NCBI RefSeq assembly: GCF_014336955.1 | Contig: NZ_QRAI01000001.1 | Span: forward strand, 372,001-436,000 | Direction of reading: 5' to 3' | DNA: 64,000 bases | Source: Saccharophagus sp. K07 | Lineage (GTDB): Bacteria; Pseudomonadota; Gammaproteobacteria; Pseudomonadales; Cellvibrionaceae | Shown: positions 46,513 through 54,143 of the stretch, one piece after another | How positions within the stretch are numbered: position 1 is the stretch's first letter | Layout of the letters: every line of letters begins with the position of its first letter | Notes under the pieces: model-generated | Told to the model about the DNA's origin: nothing | The model's database searches: none | The model's input: the letters and a program-made list of their open reading frames with translations, nothing else | Position numbers and translations under genes: made by a program

Positions 46513-48681
46513 GTGACAGACGCAGAAAGAAACCGGTTCATGCTGGGCGACCTTTTAGTGTCGCCTCAACACAACAAGCTCTCTTCTCAGGGCCGCTCGC
46601 TGACGCTGCAGCCCAAGGTCATGGCTGTGCTGTGTTATTTGGCCCAGCACCGGGATCGGGTGGTCAGCAATGAAGAGTTGTTGGACCATGTGTGGAAGGG
46701 CCGGGTGGTCACGCATGCTTCAGTGCAAAAGAGCATCAACGCATTGCGCAATGCCTTTGCTGAGCTGGCAGGGGACAAAGAATGTATCGCGCATTTCTCC
46801 AAGCGGGGTTACCAACTGCTCCTGCCCGTTACGCCATTGGAGCCGGAGGAGCCGGTAAGTCAGCAAGACAGCTCAAGCTCATCCTCATCCTCCAATAAAA
46901 CGAACCCCCGAGTGCGCACAGGGCTGGTGGGAGCAGGGGCCGTTTTATTGCTGGGGCTTGTGGCGGCAGTACTCTTTTTCACCTTTAGGCAACAGAACGG
47001 CCCTGAGCAATCCATCAGCGATATTGAGCGTCATCACGTCACTGCGTTTAAGGGCATCATGGGTGTGACCAATGAGACGGGACATGAGCGAGGGGCAGAA
47101 CCGCATCCGGACGGAAGGCGAATTGCTTATGTGAAGGATATCGGCAATGTCACTGGGCGCTCGCAAAGCCAAATCATGATTCGCGATGAGCGCGGCCGCG
47201 ACTGGCTTCTAGCGAGTGTTGACGGCTCCTGGGCCGATTTGGCGTGGTCACCCAGCGGACGCAATCTGGTGGCAACGGAGATTCGCCGCGCGGAAGGACT
47301 ACCCTGGGCGCCGGCCTATTTCGAAAAGCCCAACTATCTCTACACATTCCATATCTTCACCCTGGATTTTCGCGGTGAACGCTTGATCGAGAAGAATCTG
47401 CTCAGTCAGTGGCAAGGTGTCGTTGAGAGTGTGACCTGGTGGGATGAAAACACTATCGAATTTATCGCATCTCAGGGGCCCAATTCCGTCAACGAACGGT
47501 ACAGGTATGTGGTTGCTGATCAAACTCTTTCTTTGCATCCATCGCCGAGCGATGGTTTTGTTCCACTAAAAAGTGCCGTGCGCAACAAAATTTCCGCCTT
47601 GGTGAGCCAGCGTCGCGGATCTGCGCAACTGGAATTTATCGATGCGCGCGATCAGGTGTTGGCCCGCTGGCCACTGCCTACCAGTGGAGTGGATATCAGT
47701 TGGATTCCCGATGGCAGTGGCATTTTGTTAAGCGAAACAGATAACCAAAAACTTTATAACGTGTATTTAACGGGCGAGGTTGAGCCAGTTGTGTTGCCGC
47801 CTAACGCCGGTTTATCTATTTCCAGACCGCGCTACAGCAACGATGGTGAAACCATTTTGCTCTCCGCGGCGCAGGAGCGGGCGGAATTTTACCTGGATAA
47901 AACTGGTGCTTTGGCAAGCGAAAGCAAAGTGGCATCCGGCAATTACGCTAATGATTCGCCATTATTTTCCAGCGATGGCAACGACATTGTTTTTCTTTCT
48001 CGTCGCAACGGAAATTATCAGCTGTGGCGTTGGCATGGTCAGTCCGAAGAGCAATTGTTTAGCTTTACCAAACGCCCGAGCAAAATTCTGTGGCCAGCAG
48101 ATCAGGATTTTCTGATTTATCGGCAAGGAAAAGCCATTTGGCAATATCACCTTGGCAGCCGTACGCCCGTTCAATTGTTGGAAAAAGCTGAGAGGGCAGA
48201 GCCGCTTGGATACGATTCGGTGAATCGCTCCATCTGGCTGGTTAAACAGCTGAATGATGTGCGGAATATCTGGCGCCATGATTTGGAAAAAGGAGCAGAA
48301 AGACAACTGACGTTTGGCTCAGTCGGCAGCGCATTTGAATATCGCGGCAATATTTATTTCCAATACACAGGTCAACCCGGTTTATGGTTGTTGAGCGAAA
48401 CCGAACAAAATCCCCGAAGAATCAGTGTTAATTTGCCGGAAAACAGCAAGTTATTGCGTATCAGCCAAGATGCAGTCTTCTTCGTGTCTGGCGGGCCGTG
48501 CCGTGAATCTCCGCCACAAAAATTGGATTTAAAAACTGATACGGTTGTAGATGCCATGCAGCGAACTCGGACACAGGTGATCAGCCACGATTTCCACCCA
48601 CAGAAAGGTGTTCTCCACAGTCATTGCACTCTGCCCGAGTCCAATATTCTTAAGCTGACTGCGCAAGCGAACGAAAAGTAA
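46513..48681 (+). CDS. ToxR/CadC-like membrane regulator with beta-propeller sensor
   Basis: A 722-residue one-component regulator. The N-terminal OmpR-type winged helix (about 8-105) has SLTLQPKVMAVLCYL and the recognition region THASVQKSINALRNAF. A short poly-Ser stretch (about 120-127) precedes one transmembrane segment (about 137-158). The large periplasmic part (about 170-722) contains TolB/WD40-like repeats such as GAEPHPDGRRIAYV and AWSPSGRNLVATE. It would sense an envelope or extracellular signal and act directly on DNA. The GTG start is used because no better start exists. The target is unknown, but carbohydrate genes surround it. Confidence 0.85.
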   Translation: MTDAERNRFMLGDLLVSPQHNKLSSQGRSLTLQPKVMAVLCYLAQHRDRVVSNEELLDHVWKGRVVTHASVQKSINALRNAFAELAGDKECIAHFSKRGYQLLLPVTPLEPEEPVSQQDSSSSSSSSNKTNPRVRTGLVGAGAVLLLGLVAAVLFFTFRQQNGPEQSISDIERHHVTAFKGIMGVTNETGHERGAEPHPDGRRIAYVKDIGNVTGRSQSQIMIRDERGRDWLLASVDGSWADLAWSPSGRNLVATEIRRAEGLPWAPAYFEKPNYLYTFHIFTLDFRGERLIEKNLLSQWQGVVESVTWWDENTIEFIASQGPNSVNERYRYVVADQTLSLHPSPSDGFVPLKSAVRNKISALVSQRRGSAQLEFIDARDQVLARWPLPTSGVDISWIPDGSGILLSETDNQKLYNVYLTGEVEPVVLPPNAGLSISRPRYSNDGETILLSAAQERAEFYLDKTGALASESKVASGNYANDSPLFSSDGNDIVFLSRRNGNYQLWRWHGQSEEQLFSFTKRPSKILWPADQDFLIYRQGKAIWQYHLGSRTPVQLLEKAERAEPLGYDSVNRSIWLVKQLNDVRNIWRHDLEKGAERQLTFGSVGSAFEYRGNIYFQYTGQPGLWLLSETEQNPRRISVNLPENSKLLRISQDAVFFVSGGPCRESPPQKLDLKTDTVVDAMQRTRTQVISHDFHPQKGVLHSHCTLPESNILKLTAQANEK

Positions 48682-48859
48682 AGCTCGTTCGCTTTATGCT
48701 CCACATGCATTGGTTGCAGATCCTCACGCGTCGGTTGGACTTGTTGCAGACCAAGCAAAAATTCATGTCGATTTAGTTCTGGCTCGAACGACAATCATCC
48801 GTATCCATGGATTCTAGTAGCGCCATGGAGCTAAACCCGCTTGATCCTATCAATGCGAG

Positions 48860-49135
48860 ATGCCTATGCCTTTCATTGTTTGTACCTCTCATTTGCGTGA
48901 TGTAGGACCTTTGCAGCTGGAGCCGGTGGCTGGGCGCACGGTGCGCGAGGCTTTGCAGGATGCGGCGCAACGCTACCCGAGGCTGCTGAATTACATATTG
49001 GATGATCAGGGCGATGTGCGAAAACACATAGCCATATTTGTTGATGGAACACTGCAGGCGCGCGATTCGGTATTGGAGCGGGAGGTCGGGGAGAAAGACG
49101 AGATTTACGTTCTGCAAGCCTTGTCCGGCGGTTAA
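48860..49135 (+). CDS. MoaD/ThiS-like ubiquitin-fold protein
   Basis: A 91-residue beta-grasp protein ending in the Gly-Gly tail (LSGG) that in MoaD and ThiS carries the activated sulfur. RTVREALQDAAQRYP and GTLQARDSVL fit the family. No moaE or thiF-like partner lies nearby; instead it sits 57 bases before a BNR-propeller gene on the same strand. The pair recurs in proteobacteria under automatic names. Sulfur transfer is not shown. Confidence 0.8.
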   Translation: MPMPFIVCTSHLRDVGPLQLEPVAGRTVREALQDAAQRYPRLLNYILDDQGDVRKHIAIFVDGTLQARDSVLEREVGEKDEIYVLQALSGG

Positions 49136-49192
49136 TGCCGCCTGCGCGACGAAACGAGCACCAATTCACTATCTTTCGAGAAGGGAAATATC

Positions 49193-50263
49193 ATGAGAGA
49201 TCGAATTTTGCTGGCCACCCGCAAGGGGTTATTGGATTTTGCAAAACGAGGCAACACCTGGGTTATTGCCGGGCAAAGTTTTCTCGGTCAACCCGTCAGC
49301 GCGGTATTGCGTGATCCTGATAATGCATTTCTGTACGCCGCATTAAATCTCGGGCACTTTGGTGTGAAATTGCACAGGTCGAAAGACGACGGCAATTCGT
49401 GGGAAGAAATTGCCTGTCCCAGTTACACGGGAATCGCTACGGATTCGGAAGAAAAAGCCAATCTGCAATTGATCTGGATTTTAGAGCGAGATCATCAAGG
49501 TCATTTATGGGCAGGCACCATTCCCGGTGGCTTATTCAAAAGCACCGATAACGGTGACACTTGGCAATTAAATGAATTCCTCTGGCATAACCCGGCGCGC
49601 AAGGAGTGGTTTGGCGGCGGCTATGATTCGCCCGGCATTCATTCGATTTGTATCGACCCTAAGCGCGCTGGCTATATGGCGTTAGCAATTAGTTGTGGTG
49701 GCGTCTGGTTGAGCGAGGATTATGGTGAAACCTGGCGTCCATCTACCAAAGGCATGGTGGCGGATTATCTACCGCCGGAACAAGCAGATAATCCGAACCA
49801 GCAAGACCCCCATCGATTGGTGCAATGCCCAGGTGAGCCCGATCATTTTTGGGTGCAGCATCACAACGGGATTTTTTATTCAAAAGATCGCTGCGCTACC
49901 TGGACAAGGGTATACGCACCGCCGTCATCCTTTGGTTTTGCTGTTGTGGTGCATCCAAAAAATCCTGAACAAGCGTGGTTTGTGCCGGGTGTTAAGGATG
50001 AATACCGTTATCCGGTCGATTGTCGTTTCTGCGTGACTCACACGGCAGATGGTGGGCGGTCGTTTATTGCACAAACCAGCGGCTTGCCGCAGCAGGAGAG
50101 CTTTGACTTGGTTTATCGCCACGCCTTGGACATAGACTCCAGCGGCGATCGTCTGGTGATGGCGTCCACGACGGGAAATATGTGGCTAAGCGAAAATGGC
50201 GGGACGGATTGGAGCTGTGTATCTAACTATCTGCCACCGGTATATGCGGTGCGCTTTGTATAA
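49193..50263 (+). CDS. BNR/sialidase-like propeller protein (WD40/YVTN family)
   Basis: A 356-residue protein without a signal peptide. Repeated BNR-type Asp boxes (SKDDGNSWEE, STDNGDTWQL, SEDYGETWRP, SKDRCATWTR) make a beta-propeller. Automatic annotation is often exo-alpha-sialidase, but the sialidase arginine triad is not evident by eye and the protein looks cytoplasmic. Coupling with a MoaD-like gene suggests a distinct role. GAAGGGAA precedes the ATG. Confidence 0.75.
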   Translation: MRDRILLATRKGLLDFAKRGNTWVIAGQSFLGQPVSAVLRDPDNAFLYAALNLGHFGVKLHRSKDDGNSWEEIACPSYTGIATDSEEKANLQLIWILERDHQGHLWAGTIPGGLFKSTDNGDTWQLNEFLWHNPARKEWFGGGYDSPGIHSICIDPKRAGYMALAISCGGVWLSEDYGETWRPSTKGMVADYLPPEQADNPNQQDPHRLVQCPGEPDHFWVQHHNGIFYSKDRCATWTRVYAPPSSFGFAVVVHPKNPEQAWFVPGVKDEYRYPVDCRFCVTHTADGGRSFIAQTSGLPQQESFDLVYRHALDIDSSGDRLVMASTTGNMWLSENGGTDWSCVSNYLPPVYAVRFV

Positions 50264-50280
50264 AACATTTAAAAACGACA

Positions 50281-50312
50281 ATAAAAAAAGGGCCAACATA
50301 TGTTGGCCCTTT
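50281..50312 (-). terminator. Terminator between convergent genes
   Basis: A 12-pair perfect stem (AAAGGGCCAACA / TGTTGGCCCTTT) with a TA loop, followed on the minus strand by seven Ts. It ends the GH5 gene and may also stop transcription from the BNR gene. Confidence 0.88.
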
Positions 50313-50337
50313 CGGTTTCAGGAATTCACTTCCTGCA

Positions 50338-52026
50338 TTAGTTGGTGCCCCACAGACGCTTCAGCAGGTTAGTTTTGCGGGTATCGAAATCACCCCACTG
50401 ACCCCATGCATCTTCTGCAGAGACTGGATCGTATTTGTGCTGGTAGAGACCGTAGGTATCTGCAGACTCTGGGTTGATTGACCAGTAGCACGCTTCGATC
50501 TGTTGCTCTTTCATGTAGTCAACGAACAGGTTCTGCCATTGTTCGTCAACTGCAGTGGTGATGTGACCCCACATTTCTTTTTCTGCTGCGCGAGTTTTGT
50601 TCGGCCAATCCATGTTGCCACCGAATTCACCGATTACAACTGCGTAGTTCATGTCGCGCAGGAAGCCGAAGTGCTCTTCCCAGCCTTCTTTGATGATCGC
50701 AGAGTTGCCAGGAATGTTGATCTGACACTTAGCTTCACCAGCGGCGTCACCTTCCAGTTCACGGCAGCTGCCGTCCATGAAGTGGCTTTGAACGAACACT
50801 GCAGGACCGTAGGTGTGCGGAGAAATAACTACGCGATCACGTGGGATCTGCAGTGGACGGCTACGGAAACCGTAGAAGTTCTCACCCCAGTTCGGGTTGG
50901 TTTCCAGGCTGCCGTGGTCAACTTTGGTTCCGTCCTGCAGACCTGAACCAACACCTTCAACAAACACCAGTACGTCTTTGTTTACGCTGTCGATTGCGGC
51001 ATAAGCTTTTTCAGCCAGAGTAGCCCACTGATCCCAGGTGTAATCCCATGGCTCGTTGAAGATGTCGATACCGATAATGTTCGGATAGGTCTTCGCCAAA
51101 CCGGCCAAGTCTTTCAGGTTTTCCAGCCACTTGGATTCGTCGTAGGCCTGAACAGTGGTAACGCTTGCTGGGTTGCCAGTTGCAGAGCAAGAGTACTCTT
51201 CACGGGTGAATTCATAACCAACGCGGGTTGCGTCAACGAACGGTGGTTTGGAATCCAGTTTACCTGCGCGCCAGCCGAGGTAGTTGGAGCAGGAGTGGAT
51301 GTCGACCAGAACTTTCAAGCCGTTTTTGTTGGCCAGATCCAGGAAGCCCTCGAGTGCCTTACGAGCAGTTTCGTATGGATAAGCGCTGGCGGTGTTTTTC
51401 AGACGGCCGTTGGGGTTCTTAGAGCTGCCGTTCCAAACGCGGGTCATACCCTGTTCGTTGTTTGGCTCCAGAGTTTGCGGACTAACAGGCAGACGGATCA
51501 TGTTAATGCCGAGCTGCTTGATTTCGCGCATGGTTTGCTCGATGGTTCGACCGCTGTCTACCCACCACATGTTACCGATATAGAGTTCCAGAGGCGCGCC
51601 ATTCGGGTTGGATTCAGCGTCTTTCGGCTCATGCTGACCTTCCAGACCGAACCAGTTACCGCAACGTACTGGGAATACAGTGCCGTTGTCAGTGATTTTG
51701 CCTTGCGCGTTAACGCGATAACGACCAGGTACGCCGCTGTCTGGAGGCAGTTGACCGTTTCCAGAAGAGCCGCTAGAGCTGGAGCTTGAAGAAGAGCTGC
51801 TGGAGCTGCTTGAACTGCTTGAACTCGAAGATGAGGAAGAGGTAACTCCAGAAGACCCGGAAGAAGACGACGACGAAGAAGAAGACGAAGATGAGGTGTT
51901 ACCTGAGGTGCCGCCGCTGCTGCTATCGCCGTCGCTGCCACACGCTGTTAAAGCAAGAGCCAGAAGGCAGGTACTTGCCATTGTGATTGGTCTGCGCCAA
52001 TCCACGAACGTTTTGATTGAGGACAT
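50338..52026 (-). CDS. Glycoside hydrolase family 5 cellulase-type lipoprotein with poly-Ser linker
   Basis: A secreted endo-beta-glucanase-type enzyme of 562 residues. The lipoprotein signal ends at the lipobox LTAC (about residue 29), and a Ser/Gly-rich linker (about 35-90) leads to the GH5 barrel. Catalytic glutamates lie in IDIFNEPWDY (acid/base) and VVIGEFGGNM (nucleophile). Aromatic residues such as WYS in EACYWSINPES line the substrate cleft. No carbohydrate-binding module is seen. A GTG six bases upstream (52032) is an alternative start. Cellulase versus mannanase or related specificity is not fixed by these motifs. Confidence 0.9.
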   Translation of the reverse strand: MSSIKTFVDWRRPITMASTCLLALALTACGSDGDSSSGGTSGNTSSSSSSSSSSSSGSSGVTSSSSSSSSSSSSSSSSSSSSSSSGSSGNGQLPPDSGVPGRYRVNAQGKITDNGTVFPVRCGNWFGLEGQHEPKDAESNPNGAPLELYIGNMWWVDSGRTIEQTMREIKQLGINMIRLPVSPQTLEPNNEQGMTRVWNGSSKNPNGRLKNTASAYPYETARKALEGFLDLANKNGLKVLVDIHSCSNYLGWRAGKLDSKPPFVDATRVGYEFTREEYSCSATGNPASVTTVQAYDESKWLENLKDLAGLAKTYPNIIGIDIFNEPWDYTWDQWATLAEKAYAAIDSVNKDVLVFVEGVGSGLQDGTKVDHGSLETNPNWGENFYGFRSRPLQIPRDRVVISPHTYGPAVFVQSHFMDGSCRELEGDAAGEAKCQINIPGNSAIIKEGWEEHFGFLRDMNYAVVIGEFGGNMDWPNKTRAAEKEMWGHITTAVDEQWQNLFVDYMKEQQIEACYWSINPESADTYGLYQHKYDPVSAEDAWGQWGDFDTRKTNLLKRLWGTN

Positions 52027-52454
52027 TTTCACTTACCTTTATCTAGAGTCACGCACGTTGTGAGTTAAGAGTCGTTTCTTTATTAAATTGTTGTAATCGT
52101 TGGCCTCTGAGCTGACGCAACGACCTGACCAAACTTGGGCCAGAACAAGCAGGCTACAGTCATCATTCTCACTGTCGCCGCTACCTATCAACCGCATAGG
52201 CTTAAAGTCCATTAAGGTAAATCTCCCTTTCGCACACTCATTTACCCATTTCATATGAAAAAAATCATCCTTGATTTCTGCCAAATATTAACTACGTCTC
52301 AAGTTCAATTTGTATATAAGACCCGTTTAACATTTTTTCTGCTCACAAAATGAGCTGCTATCTGGTCGACGGAACAATAAGTTTTGATAGGGCGGGGTGG
52401 TCTGCTGATAAAACGGTTCGTACATCGATTAATTAGCAATGTAAGCGGGCACTT

Positions 52455-52478
52455 GCACAGCGAATTTATTCGCTGTGC
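52455..52478. repeat. Perfect 11-pair inverted repeat
   Basis: GCACAGCGAAT-TT-ATTCGCTGTGC, nested inside an outer GTAAG/CTTAC pairing. Role unknown: regulator site or RNA hairpin. Confidence 0.7.
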
Positions 52479-52625
52479 TTACCTTGTCTTTTACCGCAGA
52501 ACAGATTCTTGCCGGGTTACACATCCTGTGTGAGCAGCAGCACATGGGGTGCGAGACTTGGAGAGAATTGCAAGTATTAAAGTGTGGAAGCAAATTCATT
52601 TGCGCGGGGCTGCCTTGGATATCAG

Positions 52626-52666
52626 GCAGAGGATGTAATCGCACGTGTTGCGATTACATCCTCTGC
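52626..52666. repeat. Perfect 18-pair inverted repeat
   Basis: Arms 52626-52643 and 52649-52666 are perfectly complementary around a five-base loop. It sits 22 bases past the stop of the CAP-domain gene. No T-run follows on either strand, so it is not a standard intrinsic terminator. Confidence 0.8.
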
Positions 52667-52687
52667 GCGAAGAATTCCCCGGACATC

Positions 52688-53731
52688 TTAAAAATGAGTT
52701 GCGAACACTTGTGTCCAATAAGTTCTATTGCCACTGCGAGCGAAACCAAAGCCAAATTCGGTGAAGTTTTTCGACATGATGTTTTCGCAATGGCCAGGAC
52801 TATTTAATAATCCGCTCATGGCTTGTGTGACTGTGCTCACATTCCCGGCCAAATTCTCACCTACGTAGTGCCAGTTATATCCGGTGCGAGTCACGCGATC
52901 GCTAACTCTGGAGCCGTCACTGCCTATGTGCTCAAAAAAGTTATGTGCGGCCATATCGTCGGAATGAATAATGGCCGCTTCTTGCAGCAGGCAATTCCAC
53001 GTCAATTTAGCAACCGCGGGTTGGGCCTTGCTGCCGCAGGAACGCGCCGTACTGCGCGCTTGGTTAACTGCGGCGAGCATTTCCTCATCGAGTTCGGACA
53101 TGCATTCGTCGATAACGCGTTGCGGTGTGGTGTAGACATCCGCAGCGGTGATGAATTGCCAGCGGAGTTGCGCGTTGACCTTTAATCCGCGGGCCGACAT
53201 CAGCGCGGGGTTTACCTGGATGGTATAGGTGGTCTTGGGGTTCCAGAGGTCCTTGGGATGGAATACAAGCCGGTCTAAATCCGGTTGACTGATGGTGCCG
53301 TCCACACTTTTGTTGTCCGAAGAGCGGATGGTGAGGGCGGTGGCGAGATCAATTCCGCTGATCAAGGCATCGTCAAATTCGATCGTGATCGGGCTGATCA
53401 GGGCTACTCGAGGTTCCCCTGGTCCAGGGAAGGCGGCAATGACATTCAGTTCCTGATCGTTGCGCGGCAATGTTTCATCGGGTATGGGCTGAGGCGTGGG
53501 AGCGGGGATATTGGGGTTCCAGGGTGGAGGTGTGCCGGGGTTTGTGACGCGCGATGAGGTTTTGTCCGAGCTGCCACTATCACAACCGGAACCCAGAATC
53601 AGCGCTAGTATCACCGCCATCAAGCGGAAAAGCCGCAGCGGCAGATGGTAGCCCGCAGGCTTCACAAATGCTGGGCATTTATTGGACAGCTGTATTGCCG
53701 GATGAATTTTCGAATTATTCATATGTTTCAT
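52688..53731 (-). CDS. CAP/SCP-domain lipoprotein with Ig-like domain
   Basis: A 347-residue lipoprotein. After a basic N-terminus and hydrophobic signal, the lipobox is LGSGC, then a Pro/Asn-rich linker. A Big_5-type Ig-like domain (about 100-200) comes next: LISPITIEFDDALISG and the VNPALMSARGLK strands. The C-terminal CAP domain (about 220-347) shows IHSDDMAAHNFFEHIG, YVGENLAG and SPGHCENIMS, which carry the conserved His/Glu residues. Bacterial CAP proteins are secreted and of unclear function. The start is uncertain; ATGs at 53731 and 53722 are equally possible. Confidence 0.82.
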   Translation of the reverse strand: MKHMNNSKIHPAIQLSNKCPAFVKPAGYHLPLRLFRLMAVILALILGSGCDSGSSDKTSSRVTNPGTPPPWNPNIPAPTPQPIPDETLPRNDQELNVIAAFPGPGEPRVALISPITIEFDDALISGIDLATALTIRSSDNKSVDGTISQPDLDRLVFHPKDLWNPKTTYTIQVNPALMSARGLKVNAQLRWQFITAADVYTTPQRVIDECMSELDEEMLAAVNQARSTARSCGSKAQPAVAKLTWNCLLQEAAIIHSDDMAAHNFFEHIGSDGSRVSDRVTRTGYNWHYVGENLAGNVSTVTQAMSGLLNSPGHCENIMSKNFTEFGFGFARSGNRTYWTQVFATHF

Positions 53732-54143
53732 TTCCATTTGCAAATGTGCGAATGGCGCGGCTTCTCTTTGAGAATACGCGTTCTTTATTGAGATGGGCAA
53801 ATTCAGGGTAGCGCTTTTGTGATTTTCCATTCGTAAAGAATTGTCTGTGTGCTGCCACATATTCAGCGCTTGACTGTATATCTTTGGTGATTGGAACGCT
53901 TATCGGCTAATTAGCTGCGTTCATCGCGCAATAAAAATTTGATCTATATTGAAAGCAACAAAAGATCAGCAATCAGAGAAAAAAGGCCAATCAAAACGGC
54001 GCGGTACTTTCCATACTGTCCGACGGCCTTCCAGGCCAATTGCATTGGCCCTTCTGCGATGCAATTTCCGGTATTCCACTCTGCATAAAAGGCTGACTAA
54101 TAAAAATTGAGTGGGTGCAATCCAATAAATAAAGAGGTCTTCC

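Larger units (their letters stand above)
52033..52687. other. Intergenic region with perfect inverted repeats
   Basis: About 650 bases between the CAP-domain gene and the GH5 gene, both on the minus strand. The side near the GH5 gene must hold its promoter and 5' leader. Two perfect inverted repeats stand out and are listed separately. No gene is supported; the 81-residue frame at 52039-52284 lacks a ribosome site and family signal. Confidence 0.6.

Noticed and set aside
52039-52284. An 81-codon minus-strand frame before the GH5 gene
   Set aside because: It occupies the expected promoter and leader of GH5 and has no family signal.
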